Source: Syngnathus acus (taxonomy: Eukaryota > Chordata > Actinopteri > Syngnathiformes > Syngnathidae). Taken from it: a DNA stretch of 64,000 bases. Positions 24,438 through 55,911 of the stretch are shown here, in pieces. Position 1 is the stretch's first letter. Each line of letters opens with the position of its first letter. A model generated the notes under the pieces. It worked only from the letters and a program-made list of their open reading frames with translations, was not told where the DNA came from and ran no database searches. The translations under genes and the position numbers were made by a program. The DNA lies in the NCBI RefSeq assembly GCF_901709675.1, contig NC_051087.1, positions 9,326,884 to 9,390,883 on the forward strand. The letters are read 5' to 3'.

Positions 24438-25135
24438 GTGAGTGCCTCTCCATCCATCTCTCTTCTTGATTTAATTGTTGTTTCTCTTCATCTATCAGCT
24501 CTTAAATATATTTTTCCTTAATTAATATTTCCTCATTGCAGCAACAAGGGCTTGATTCTTCTTTTAGCTCTTTAGCAACCCAGAAACAAACATTTTGAAT
24601 TATGCTTCTGTAAAGTCCTAATGCAACATTGTCTATCTGTGAGCATATTAGAAGGATGATTCATAATTGCTTCTTAAGAAAATGTCTCCTACAGATGCAT
24701 ACCTGCTGTTGACAACCTTTTTACAGTGGTGTTTGTTTGCTTTTGTGTCTGCTGGCGGAATGCATGCAGCCAAACTTTGGGGTTTGTGGAAAGCCAACAT
24801 TTTCTTTGGCTAGATAGAGGGGCTACTTTTAGCCATGTTTGCCCCCAATTTGTTTAGACTGTTTTTGAACCATTTCTCAAACTTCTCACTTTGCCTAGAT
24901 CACTTTGAGAATCAATAAACATTCTAAATAAACTCACCTATAAAACTCTGAATGCCACATTAGGGAAAGAGGAGTCATTTCTAATTATATGCTCTGTCAA
25001 AGGAAGGAATGTCAATCAGGCTTTGTAGGATTGAAAGGAATTTTGTGGTGTCTTTTTTTCTGAAGCAGCTCCTTTGCATTCTACAAGTCTTCACCTAAAG
25101 CGACGCTGCTTCTGTTTCATAACCACCACTCTAGG

Positions 25136-40212
<15,077 letters not shown>

Positions 40213-43200
40213 ATGGATGATGACACCAATATAGGGACAGAAGAACCATTCAACTCCTCAGTACACCTCAACACAACAAGACAAAGAGGTTGAGAGACAA
40301 GAAAACATGAGAGGGCGAGGGGGATTTGGAAAGGAAATCATGAGAGGCAGTTCAAGTCAAGATGATTAAAGGAGAAATGTTGAAAAGTACAAAAAAAGGA
40401 AAGCGCGCATCGGACCAAACTTTGACTAATTTTCATTTTCCAACCAATTAAAACAATTGAATCCCAAAGACTAAAACATGACAACTACATACAGACACGA
40501 AGGCCCCACATTGACACAGGTGATATCTGTCTGCTTACATTCACTTTCCAATCGCAAATGCATTTTTTACAGTTACACCTGTGCTTTTTAATTTTGAATG
40601 AGAATCAACATTTTTAACTCCATGGTGCTATTTTGCCCTATTTGAATAAATATTGTAATGTATTGCACATGTATTGTCATGTACAGTTTTATATTACCTC
40701 TCTGAAACAATGTTAGGTCTCTAATTTATGCAGATTTTATTGTACTTTTGAGTTGGCATTGTCCGTACGTGGCTGTGTTTTGTATTGTTAATTTTATTCT
40801 GAGAGATCATTTACTTGTTTGTTCACCTGTTTAACAGTGGTAACATCAGATGAGACCTGGAGGCACCGCAGTAGTGCGCCATAATCATTACTTAAATGGT
40901 AGAGCAAGAATAAACATCAGAATGACAAACATGCTTATTTAAGGAATGGTTATTTTTCCTGCAGATTTTGCACAATAAAGATAAAGGATAATGTTAGGAT
41001 TTAACTGAATCTGCTCAGCCAAATATTTTCTTTAAAATGGACATTTAAAGTGCATGATAATATTACGCAATCAGATCGCCACAGTGCTCAGACTCAAATG
41101 TTGCCTTTGGCCGTTAAAAACGACATCGTAAAAAGAGTGACTGCCATTGCCATCCTCTCTGAGGACATTTTCCAAGCACCTCTACTTCCACACATACATT
41201 AGGTATATTTCCCATGACTGCGGACTTTTAGATATGGGTCATCTTCAGTGAAATGACAACCATCATGGTTAGAGTGACATGGTTTTTAAAATACTATATC
41301 TTGAAAGTCAGAGTTCACTGAAATAGAGTAGAGGTGGGCACTACTTTTTGATAACACAGAAGAATTTTAATGGGAAGGAAAATCATTGTTAGTGGACTGC
41401 ATAACACACTGAGGGCCAAGCTGGACCATCCATCAATTCCTGAGTGTTGGTTTATGACTACGTGTGAAGCGTCCAACTGGCCGCTTTGTGGCATATGCAA
41501 AGAACCAGCTTGTGACTCAGATTTTGGGTCGCACACGATGATGATTCAGCTGCAGGAGTGACCTAAGGGAAGGATACAGACGAGAGGGAGATCCACCACT
41601 TTGTTTTTGGGCCAATATAGGAAATTTGGTCTATATTCACTTTAATTCCACAGGGCAAGTAAATGTTGACAGAGGCCTTGAATGAACCACAAGAACATTT
41701 TGATGAATGGGGTATGAGCAATAAAGTTGCATACATTTTTATAATTAGGATTAGAATAATGGCAGACATGACACCTTCTATTTCAGGATAGATTTGCTGA
41801 CCATATTCAATTTAGTTTGGGTCGTTTTAGTAGGAAAGCACAATTTCATAACTGGATGTTTGCAACATGAGAGTTAGACTGTATTGTCCGAGCTTTGTGC
41901 ACATGTGTATTCAAACCCACGTGGACAAAACTCCAGAAAATTTAGTCCACGTGCCACAAAACCATCCACTATCAACATTCTTGCTGCTGCATCAAATCAT
42001 CAGTTAAGAATTATGCTTGTCCTTCTTGACTTTTACCTTTCTGTGCTTTGATTTCTTCTACGCCTGCATCTGTGTATAACTTCTAAATTAATTTTCCTTA
42101 TGGTCTGAGCAAGAACTGATCATGCAAAAGGCAATGCATTCAAAAATATATACCCACAAATCTACTATTTGTTCTCCATTCAGCCCATAAATTTCAAAAC
42201 CGTCAGATCAGCTGAAATAAATGGCAGCATACCATGTGTCCAGTCTTATATTTAGCTGTTGTGCCGTCTCATCCAGCAGACTGCACTTAGCTTACATAAA
42301 TTGTTTTTCTCCTTTGCTTTGGGAACAACAGAGTGCTGAGAAGACAAAAAGTGATTGTGCAAGAGTTGAGTTGTTGTGAAACAACACTAAGTGGACGATG
42401 TGTCATTTACACTCTGCGGGAGAGCAGAATGCATTCAATCATAAACGTGAGGGTGAGCGCTCAGGCGCTACTGATTGATGAGTCCATTGGAAAACTGTGC
42501 CACGTGGCGAGCTGGAGATAAAGAACTTGATATCAAATACATCTGAAATGAAACTTTGGTTGAGTTCTTTTTTCAATGTTTGTCCTCATGTCCTTTACTT
42601 TTCATGGACAAACACAATCCTAGACTCCATTTTGTTCACCTGCTACTAAATCAGTGTTTCATGAAATAAAAAGCAGGCATGATTTTTATTCCCATGAGTA
42701 TATTTCCACAAATCAGTCGGATACAGAATCCTCAGTTCATATAATCGTGTGGCAGAAAAACATTCACCTCAAGTGACTCCCAAGAGTCAATGGGAGGTTC
42801 CTCATACAAGTGATTATGTGCATGACATGCTACCATTGCTCCTTCATTTTAAACTAAAAAATATACCGTAGAGCATTTATACCACGACGAGGTTTGAGAA
42901 AAGACATATTACAGTATTAATACTACTGTACACTACGGAACAATGACACCGATACCCTGAATTGAACAGTGATGAGCACTACTTGTATACACACAAGAAA
43001 TCTGACATTATTTTAAAAAGTAATACATTTACTGCAACTCAATTTATAGAAACAATACAACGTTTAGCCACTTTTGAAAATCATTTCTTTACAACTGTAC
43101 TTGTCTGACATGACAATAAAGGATTAAACCATTATGTGCCAGTGTGGATGGATCATCTAAATTGCAAGTGCATGGGACAAAACCTTTCATCTTACAGTTG

Positions 43201-43464
43201 GACAATAAAAATGGATGAAACGCATTGTTGCCTATAGCTTTCGGTGAATTAATGAATCTTTGAAAAACTAGACGACTTGAGCACAGGCAAATGTTGAGGT
43301 AAGTTAAACCTCAGCCTGCGTTTAAAAATAAAAAAAAAAAACATGATGAGTTTACAAACTTGAGTGATGTAACACTGCACACTTGGATAATGGTGCGACT
43401 TCATGTCTCCAGGCGTGGCTTGAAAGGAGTCAAGCGAATCAAAGTGGAGGACTTTTCGCTCCAA
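40213..43464. other. Convergent 3' flanks of loxl4 and r3hcc1l
   Basis: The left part is the loxl4 3' UTR, with AATAAA at 40645-40650 and again at 40974-40979. The remainder is AT-rich and holds no supportable gene. The r3hcc1l 3' UTR enters from the right. Confidence 0.6.
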
Positions 43465-46451
<2,987 letters not shown>

Positions 46452-47443
46452 TGTAGTTTTGACAGTGTAACTGGAACTAAACGACACTGATGGGTGAGGG
46501 TTAACAAAAACACAATCAATATAAAATATTGATTCATTTATCGTGTGAAAAAAAAACGGAACATGGCTACCATAATCGCTGTGAGCTAAGGTACAACTAG
46601 CTAAACATAGCAAGCTACTTTTCCCATTCATCGAGGTTACAACGAAAAGAACATGGATACAATTTCACCAGATAAATATTCTGATCTACACTTGATATTT
46701 TAATGCAGGGAGCTGAAAAGTGTCATTAACCTACCTGTATTTTGGTTAGCGTCAGATTTTGTCGCAGGATTGACGCAGGCAGTGTTCAGAACGTGAAGGA
46801 TTGTGGGAAATATAGTTTCCGCAACCTGTTATGAAACGCGGAGTGGTTTAGAAGAAAATCTGTTTTCTTGTAATTATTTTCAAAGAAACATGTACTGTGC
46901 TGCAATTAACCATCGTGATCAGTAATAAACTATTTTTCCTGACAATTTCCATTATGTATCTTACTCGTCAGCCATTGGACAACATGCTGAAATTTGATTG
47001 GCTAATTACGCTTTATACGTAGCAATGTTTCGTAAAGCTTGTGCAATGCAGTTACGTAGCTCACAGCATCTTCGCTCCTGCAGAAGCTGAGCTGTCTCTG
47101 TTTCATTTCTACTTACGGATAAAACAGTCAGGTAAGGCACAAGACCGTGTGTCTTTTTTTGTTTTGTTTTTATTTTACTCAATGCACGAGGCTCCATAAC
47201 ATGAAGATTCTTTAGGTATCTCACAAAAATAGTCATCCAAAGATGTTGCAACAAGAATCTGAACAAAACATGCAGGTCGATGATTGGTGGGCAGTACTGT
47301 ACCCACACTTCAATCGTCCTAATCCATTACTATGGCCAGCGTGAGCATGCATTGTGATTTTTTTTTTCTTCCAACATGCTCAAGTAAAAAATACTGTTAT
47401 GTATTTTGTATCAAATTTAATCATGTGTCACCAGAATCCAGAA
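46452..47443. promoter_or_regulatory. Shared upstream region of r3hcc1l and crtac1
   Basis: r3hcc1l (minus) and crtac1 (plus) face away from each other here. On the minus strand a donor (ACAG then GTAGGT) sits at 46734-46735, suggesting a non-coding r3hcc1l exon above it. On the plus strand a donor (TCAG then GTAAGG) follows 47131, suggesting a crtac1 5' UTR exon. CCAAT-type motifs in reverse form occur near 46974 (CCATTGG) and 46997 (GATTGGCTAAT). This is consistent with a bidirectional promoter, but it is unproven. Confidence 0.45.
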
Positions 47444-50301
47444 ATGCGGGCTGCAGGATTGTTGGTCCTCCTGTTTGGACTCTGGGAGCAGTCCCACTCT
47501 CAAAACAGCGAACCAATGTTTCAGGAAGTTACACAGACCATCCTTCCTACCGACAGGCTGCATAATCCAACACAGCTCAATTATGGGATGGCAGTAACTG
47601 ACGTGGACGGTGATGGCGATCTCGAAGTTGTGGTGGCCGGGTGAGTGAAAGGGGTTTGAAACTGAAAAGATGACTAGTGTGTTCGTGTCTGGATTGTTCC
47701 GTTTTTTTTTCCTCCTACCTTCAGATACAACGGGCCTAACCTGGTGTTGAAATATGACCGCACTCAGAATAAGATGGTAAACATTGCTATTGATGACAGT
47801 ACCTCACCTTACTACGCTCTGAGGGATGTAGGTGGGAATGCTATTGGGGTCACAGCCTGTGATGTGGACGGAGATGGACGGGAGGAAATCTATTTCCTCA
47901 ACACAAATAATGCCTACTCTGGTAATTGTTAATCACCAATCATCTATTTTCTTTGGTGCCTATCCTTATTATAGGGTTGCAAGTGAGCCTATTCCAGCTA
48001 ACGTTTGAGAAGGGGGGACACACACAGTTCTGAATGAAATTTTTTTTTTCAGCGTGGAGAAAATTAGATTAAATGACCATTGTCTATCATTACAGGACGA
48101 GCCACTTACTTCGACAAGCTCTTCAAGTTTCGTAATGGTCGCTTTGAAGATCTGCTCAGTGATGAGCTCAATGTGCGTCGTGGTGTTGCTAGCCGCATGG
48201 CAGGACGTTCTGTGGCATGCGTTGACAGAAAGGTTAGTGACCCTTCACATCCCGATTTTCCTCCTGTTCTTATATTTCAAACTGTCTCTGCCTCTTGCAT
48301 TTTTCTTCAGGGAACAGGCCGCTACTCAATCTATGTGGCAAACTATGCCAGCGGCAACGTCGGACCCCACGCTCTGTTAGAGATGGACGTGGCTGCCAGT
48401 GATGTGGCGAATGGCGTTATTGCCTTGTCTGACGTCGCCGTCACAGCCGGAGTCAACAAGCTCACTGGTCTTAAAATCCAATTTTGAGCTTGGCAGTGTG
48501 TGAGGGGCTTTTGATTCACAGTGGCATTTTGTTGCAGGTGGACGTGGAGTTGTGGTTGGACCCATCCTCAGTGATACAAAATCTGATGTTTTCTGTGACA
48601 ATGAAGGAGGGCCCAACTTCCTATTCAAAAACAATGGGGATGGGACTTTTGTTGACGTCGCCAGCCAGGCAGGTAAGAATGACGGAAATCGGGGTGGCCT
48701 CTGAGTGAAAAGTTTACAGAGTGGATATGTTTTATCATAGAAAAAAAATTGATGAATGAATTCTATTTTAACTCCGTGTTGATTGACCCTTAAAGGTGTG
48801 GCAGACCAAAGACAACATGGTCGAGGAGTAGCACTGGCTGATTTTAATGGCGATGGAAAGACCGACATTGTCTATGGCAACTGGAACGGCCCTCACAGGC
48901 TTTACCTGCAGGGAAGCAACTCTAATTTCAGGGTGAGTAAGGAGTGCAGCGCAGCAAAATAATCGGAGAAGTCTGAAAAGCACTGAGCCAAATATCCTCC
49001 TTGCAGAATATCGCCACGACAGAATTTGAATCTCCCTCTCCGATTCGCACAGTTATAGCTGCTGACTTTGACAACGACAGGAATCTTGAAGTGTTTTTCA
49101 ACAATATTGCCTACAGAGGCAATGCCCCCAACAGGATCTTTAGGTGAGTCCAAAATGAAAAAAATAAATAAATAAAAGCATCCAATTTATTACATCGACG
49201 AAGTTGTTACTCTTATCAATAATATCCAATTGCTGCCCTAATTGACAAATATATTTATATTGTGTGAAACTGAAGAAGGTGAAACTCAAGTTCTACATTT
49301 CTGTGTGTGTTTGCAGGGTGTCAAGAAGAGCTATCGCTGACCCTTTAATCCAAGAGCTCAATGTGGGAGATGCTGCAGAGCCTCAAGGCAGAGGAACAGG
49401 TCAGAACAAATATCCACATATTTGCCCCAATTAGCTTTCTGTCTGATTAGATGAGTTTTCCCATGCAGCAGGTGTTCCTCACAAATACAGCGAGGTTGTG
49501 CACTGAAATTTCTTTGCCTTTTTGTCATCAGGCGGCACTGTGACCGATGTGGATGGAGACGGGCAGCTGGACCTTCTGCTGGCACACGGTGAAAGCGCAG
49601 CCCAACCAATTTCTGTCTTCAAAGTCACACAGGTGTACAAGCGTTTTGCTTCTGATCCAACTCATCTGGTCCGCTATTATCCTAACCTGTCGCCACGGTT
49701 ATCAGGGCTCAACCAATAAATGGCTTCGAGTTATCCCTCGCACCCAGTTTGGCTCATATGCGCGAGGTGCTAAGGTGACCGTCTTCACCAAAAAGAGTGG
49801 AGCCCATATGCGCATCATTGACGGAGGTTCCGGGTACCTGTGCGAGATGGAACCCGTTGCTCACTTTGGTTTAGGTAACTATGCTGTAACATGGCCCATT
49901 TTCATTTTGTCAACTACTGAACCATAAAAGGATTCAGAGCTGCAGTCTATAATCTTATTTTAACTTTTTTAGGAAACGATGATGTGTCTGTGCTGGAGGT
50001 CTCTTGGCCTGACGGTAGCGTCATCACACGTGTCCTTCAAGCTGGTGAAATGAAGTCAGTGGTGGAAGTAGCATATCCCGCTAACACAGAAATGTCCACG
50101 CTTGGCAATGACACAGAGGTACGCATTGTAGTTCTCAATTTACTTTCTTTCTTTAAAATGTAATAAATGTGCTTTGTTTTTCAGTGTGGTGAAGGTTTTA
50201 CTGTGAAGAATGGCCGCTGTGCAGGTAAATCTTTTTTCCCCCAGTTAGATAATTAGGTTTTCCTTTAATTTTCTTTTTTTTATGTTTCAACAGGCATCTG
50301 A
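47444..50301 (+). CDS. crtac1: Cartilage acidic protein 1, short C-terminal form
   Basis: Thirteen exons: 47444-47640, 47725-47921, 48096-48232, 48311-48467, 48538-48672, 48796-48932, 49007-49143, 49317-49399, 49532-49632, 49706-49874, 49973-50118, 50185-50224 and 50294-50301. They give 547 residues. An in-frame ATG at 47423 would add 7; I prefer 47444 because the signal peptide starts directly there. Repeated Asp-rich FG-GAP/VCBS loops (VTDVDGDGDLE, ACDVDGDGREE, LADFNGDGKTD, ADFDNDRNLE, VTDVDGDGQLD) predict a calcium-binding beta-propeller. A UnbV/ASPIC domain follows (GSYARGAKVTVF, HFGLG, VSWPDG). The protein is secreted and, in mammals, found in cartilage and as a neural Nogo-receptor antagonist. 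It stops after CGEGFTVKNGRCAGI, without the EGF-like domain of human CRTAC1. Poly(A) signal candidate at 51022-51027. Confidence 0.94.
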
Positions 50302-51980
50302 GGATATTTTCCAACTAACCCTATTTGCCTTGCCAACCCAAGTTTTTTCTTCTTTACCATGAGTTTGTTTTTTTCGATTTGTATTGCACTTGTAAATATG
50401 TCAAAATTTACAAAACATGATTAATAACATCTTGCTTCCTTTGTCATTTCAAACATCTGGGAAAAAAATGCTTACAATCAACCTGTTGGGTCATTTGCTG
50501 CTCGAATGAATACTCATTACAGTTCGTCAACATACATATGTCAGGCTTACCACTTGATGTTTTCCTCCTCTCCTGTTTTTCCTACCTTCCATCTCAGCAC
50601 CAGCCTCACCTTTCAGCATTTCTAGCCCCAGGTTGAAGGCCTCAAATTTTCAAATGCTTTTATTACTGTTCTACTTGCAGACCTGAGAGACCTGTCGTCT
50701 TTAAGGCGGCAACAGTAAGATATGTTCGCAGGTCTGCATGTTTGATTGAGAAATTCTCAACACTTTTTAGCATGTTCTCTAGAACTCAATCAAAGTGTGT
50801 CAAAGTTTTACTGTCGTGAACAAGCTACATGAAGAGACTCATGTACACAAATGCCAAAATTATTTTGGTTTGGTATTGAGTTACCTGTTAATTCTATTCT
50901 CCATCCACTATATTCACTACTGTGATGGCATACACTTAAAAAAATATGTCCATGACGATAGAACAAGTCTTTATGTTCATTTGTACTTGCAGTTTATAAA
51001 AAGTGTCCCATTTGTTAAAAGAATAAAAATAAAAGTCAGTTGAATGCATTTGTGATTACATTGTATTTATTTGACAGCAGTCATAACACAATTAAGCTGC
51101 ACCGAAGTTTGAGTCAGCACAAAATGTCACCGACATACTTGAGACATTTGCACGAATGATTCCTTTTTTGGCAAATATTTGTCTTTGGAGGTTTGGTCAG
51201 ATATCAATTATGCATACTGTATATGTAATTCAACACATGACAGTGACGATTCAGGAAGACGATTTGACTTTGCCTCACATGCTCATTTTTTGCTACGTCC
51301 TTGCATAAATACAATTTTTGGAAGAGTTGATCAAAATCAGAGAAACTGGGGTTTTATTTGAAACCCCTGTGGATTTTATAAAATATAGGCTTGGTGTGCG
51401 GGAAATGGAAGACTTGCTACATTACATACATGATGAACGACATTCATCTGCTACAATACAATACGATATAGTGCCTTGATCTTCATCTGGATTGGTTTTG
51501 ATCTATCATGTGGAGATCTGGGCAAGGTTAGGTGAAGCACATCCTTCTGTGATATGTTTATAAAAGCTATAAAATATTCAAAAGCCAGCGTTAGTGTGCC
51601 TGGATAGTTATAACAAGTGCAGGTGTACTTTCTCCATTTTGTACAATTGTGGTTTGAATACATCTACTCATATCCATCTTCTCACCAATGAAATGACACA
51701 TCACTGATAAAATAAACATGTAAGGAATTCGATGTTCCCATCACATCAGAAATATAAAATATGATTTTGTTCATCGGGTGCATTGCAACAAATGACTCAA
51801 GTGCATATTTGGCATGTTGGCAATGCCTTATAACTAATGTAGTACAGCTGAGGAGAAATGTCTTTCTTCAGGAACATCTTGTGGATCTGTGAAGCGATGA
51901 AGGAACGGTTCAAATGCCCAAAAGTTGTTCTCCAGGGTGATGAGTGATCAGAGGGACATTGTTTTGCCAGAAGTGCTCAA
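50302..51980. other. Convergent 3' UTRs of crtac1 and golga7b
   Basis: No coding signal. AATAAA at 51022-51027 (plus strand) suits the end of crtac1. TTTATT at 51353-51358 (minus-strand AATAAA) suits golga7b. The rest is AT-rich and featureless to me. Confidence 0.55.
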
Positions 51981-54900
51981 TCATCGAGCTGTGCTGCTGG
52001 ACACAGAGCTGCTCCCCGAGCTGCAACCGCTGGAGCCTCTGTCTTCGTAGATGGAAATCTCAATCTGGACAAAGCCGTTAGGGACTGAGATCGTGTCGCA
52101 GGGGTATGTTTAGCAATGTTGCGGTTGTACATGGACATGGGTAAGGATACAACTCGCATTCCCCTCTCTATGGGATCAGTGATGAGCAGACCCCTCGGAG
52201 CATAGATCTTTTCATTCTGCTCCTGAATGTACTTGGAAATTTTCTTCAACACCTAACACACAAGCAGAGCACAAATGAATACAACTATGACTCACATAAG
52301 CTGTTGTTCGTGGAATAATTTTGAATGTGTGCTGAATTACCAAATACCCAAATGGTGAAAAGAAGAAAAAGAAGCGATTTTTCTTTACACTTTTTTTTCT
52401 TCACACCAACATTTAATGAGCTCTCCTTTGACCCTTTTATTGGTCTATAGTTGACAGGATTTTTTTGTACCTCAGATAAAAACACTAGGTGCTTGTAGTT
52501 CAATTTTCAAAGCTTTTCATCTGATACCATTGTGTGTCACACAAGAGGTAATCAAAAATGTTAATTAGAGTGGAGTGGAAAGTGTTTGTAATTATTGCAT
52601 GCGAGTGGGGGAACAAACAACTTTCACCTTTTCATAGCGTGTCTCCATGCAGAGGAAGATAAGATATGCTGTGGCACAGGCCAGACAGCCTTCCAAGTAA
52701 GACTGCCCTCCGATCTTTTCTGCTTCTGCGTAGAAGTTGTTGAGGGTCTTCACAGTGTCCTCGAATAAAGTCCGCTCAATCTGAACATATGAGCGGGTCC
52801 ATGAATTGCGATGCTGGCTGGAACACCAAATATTGCGCAACGCAAAAGGAAAGACAACTCATGTTCTCACCCTGCTCTCCAGCTCAGAAGGGAACTTGGT
52901 CTGGAATCTGCAAGTGGTTCCCTCACTGTAGTCCCTCTGGATGAAGACTTTGTTGGCCAGGGATGCACTGTGCCTCAACTCCTGTAAATTGTGGAACTAA
53001 GGAAAAGAGAGCATGAAAAGGGTCCATTCTATTTATTTTGCAATGATAGAAAATTACAAGTGCCAATGTGACAACAGTTAAAAACCACGGTGTGGTGACA
53101 GAAATTTTTGTTTTCGTAATCACTGGAAACACTTCCAACAAATAAATTTATGTAATTTTTAGTGTGTTTGCAATCTTTTAGTTAAACGATAACAAATAGA
53201 TTATAATGAAAGGTGTATTTTTTGGCTGATTATATTGAAAATATAATACAATAGTGCTGGAACACAGTCATGTCCATAAAAATATTTTAAGGTGGTCAGT
53301 CATTCATTCATTAATTGTATCTACCACACTGCACAGCAGTAGTACACATTCTAGACAATGAGTATGTATATACCATATAATACTCCGCCTTGAGGGACAA
53401 TGAAGGAGTGTTGTTTCTCGACATCTTTTAAACAGGTCCCTGGGGAAAGATGCCTCTACTACGCTCTCATTTCACCAGGTCAGTTGTACTGTGTGCAAAT
53501 AGTAGCTGTTGTTTTGGTCTTGTAACGTGTAGGATGTTATAGGAGAGGTAGGCAGAGCGTGATGAGCTATTTGTGCTCTGCAAGCTGCTGGAGAGAAGCC
53601 CGTTTGATACACTATCCTTACCCATCACTTCTCTCTCTCTACTGTGAAGTCAGTGAGGTCATGCAAAATGTGCTGTCTTACTAAACAATGGTCAAATGAT
53701 GCAGCAGTAATGTTAGAACATTAATGATTCCCAAGCAAGTGTGTTGTTGGAAATCATCAAGTCTGCCATGGAAAATAATACAATTTAATTCTATATTAAT
53801 GTATATTTGTTCATCCATCTATGCCAGCAACATGTGACAGCCAAAATAATTAAATGCACTAGAAAGCAGAGGGTAGAGATGAACGATATATGTTTGTACT
53901 TTTCGGATCAATATTTTCAGATTTGGGATTGTATGCAAAAAATGATCACCAAAAATGCATTTTTGTTTTTTTCAGCACTATTATAGCACTGATTTAAATA
54001 TGAATGAATTTACAATGCCGCTGGGGATCCCACCTTTACAAAAAACAACATTGGGTGGGACATTTTGTTTTATTTACCACCGCCTCCTTGTTAGTCAGTC
54101 AAGCCGCATATTAGATTGGCTACACTGAGTTCACATCACAGTCCGCGGTGTCAAATAGCTCAAGAGTAGACGTGAAGATTTTTGGTCCTAAATATTAAAC
54201 CATTTTAATATTTAAGATTGTTTAACTCGATTTAAAGATAATCTGACAGGACAATCTTAAAATACAGTTTTGACATCCTTGAGGCAAAATAAAAAAATAA
54301 AAAACCAGCCTGATTTTCTTTATGTGTGTAAACCACCTCAGCAAGAAGATGCTGGATCAATGTTTACTGCGTGTGCATTTTGGCTTTCTTCCATTTGGAT
54401 ATTTCCTACTCTCATTATATCTGGTAGTACGTTTTTTTTTTCTGGTAATAGTCCATTGTTTACTCATTTCTCATTCGTCACTGTTTGTAATTGTAGTTGG
54501 TTTGTGACATTATTATTATGTGTTCCCCTGTGCCATGATCTTTTTTTTCTTGTGTAAAATATGTGCCTTTCATCGTACTCTATAGTCATCTAATCATCTC
54601 ATAAAGAAAAGCAGTGGCAGTGTCATAGCCTCTGTCCGTGGTGCTGAACGAGCTATGTGCGTGTGTGTGTCTGTGCGTGTTTGTTTGCATCCACTCTTGG
54701 GACGCTGTCATCGGATTATTAGGGCGTCCAAACCCATACGAGCACAACTGCTTAACATTTAGGCGAGGGGTTCGTGTTTTTTTAATCCTACGTACAATAT
54801 CTGCGCTCATTTAAACTGCCTGTTTAACACTGTTGGTAAGAGTAGAAAACATCGCATTGGGGTGGAACGAATGGGGAGGATGCCCTCGCGTGTCCTCATT

Positions 54901-55040
54901 CCACCGTCACCGCGCCTTGCTGGTTTCAACCGCGTCCAGTCCACGAGATCAGATTTTGTACACAAATAAGAGTGGCTATGATGATCATTTAAAAAAGCAG
55001 GATAAGGAGCGCATTGTGCCAGTCTTACCTCAGTCGCCAT
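51981..55040 (-). CDS. golga7b: Golgin subfamily A member 7B
   Basis: Five coding exons on the minus strand: 55040-55029 (only MATE), 52996-52871, 52780-52628, 52252-52151 and 52064-51981 (stop 51983-51981), giving 158 residues. Blocks [74 protein letters not shown] and a serine-rich tail starting [10 protein letters not shown] match GOLGA7B more than GOLGA7. The protein is a palmitoylated partner of DHHC acyltransferases; in mammals GOLGA7B stabilises ZDHHC5 at the plasma membrane. The [12 protein letters not shown] stretch includes cysteines of the conserved type. The last intron (52065-52150, 86 nt) has no in-frame stop, so its retention would give a different tail. crtac1 is also a neighbour in human. 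Confidence 0.92.
52997..55028. other. golga7b intron 1
   Basis: A 2-kb intron between the 12-nt coding part of exon 1 and exon 2. There is a GT-rich tract near 54658-54682. No nested gene is supported. The sequence around 53875-53960 (GATGAACGATATATG-like) may be an old repeat. Confidence 0.5.
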
Positions 55041-55280
55041 GTTGCTGTTCGAGTCCCGGCGTGCACTGATGACTGACACGGGACAGATTAAATGATGGGG
55101 GAGGGGCTAGTCAAGTAGGAGGACAGGATTTAGCTCTACATATATGCTTTTATTTATCTCGACATGAACTAATCCGAGTGACATCCAGGCATATAAACCT
55201 TTTTCTTATGTGTAACAGATCAGCTGTCAATGTGGTTGCCATCTTTTTTAAGAGGGGGAATGTGTTGGGGTTCACTACAG

Positions 55281-55373
55281 AATGAATGAATGAATGAATG
55301 AATGAATGAATGAATGAATGAATGAATGCATGAATGAACGAATGAATGAATGAATGAATGAATGAATGAATGC
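55281..55373 (+). repeat. (AATG)n microsatellite
   Basis: About 22 tandem AATG units with two single-base variants (GCATG and AACG) lie between golga7b and the hAT-derived gene. Confidence 0.95.
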
Positions 55374-55911
55374 AAACACCTATGGGCAATTTTGAGTTCT
55401 CAATTCACCTACCGTGCATGTATTTGGACTGTGGGAAGAAAGACACAGCCACGGGGAGAACATGAGAACATGAATTGCCCCATTGCTTGTGGTTCAGGTT
55501 GTTTTTGTTTTTTGCCTTTCGTCCTGCGACTGTGTTTCTACAAGTTCTCTTTGTGAGGGGCAGCTGGGCACTGTGCCCCTTTGTTGCCATGGCAAAATAA
55601 TAAAGAGCTACAGTGTAATTCTTAAATGTAGAACAAATAATTGTGTCCGAAACGAAGGAAGTAATTATCCTCTCGAAAGCGAGACGTAAATAATTTATAA
55701 ACTGTTCAACATAAAAGGTAAAAACGAACAGCAATGACACAACACGACCAATAGGAGGCAACGTTTGATCAAATCGTTTTCCAGTCTGAGTGAAAAAGAA
55801 CAAGTTAAAGGGGAAGAAGTCGACGAAGAAGAAAGGAGGACGAAAAGGGAGAAGAAAACATTGCCCCATCAGCCAGCTATCCAGATAAAATTGTGATTGT
55901 TACATTTCATC

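Noticed and set aside
51977-52252. Unspliced 91-residue reading of the golga7b 3' exons as the main product
   Set aside because: Splicing 52065-52150 restores the conserved IEISIYEDR tail, so the unspliced reading is at most an isoform.
55552-55574. GGGGCAGCTGGGCACTGTGCCCC as a left terminal repeat of the hAT-derived gene
   Set aside because: It is a local palindrome; no matching inverted copy was seen downstream of 57966.
55897-55911. Five-codon TTG extension of the hAT-derived ORF
   Set aside because: There is no reason to use a TTG start in a eukaryotic gene with an ATG 15 nt later.
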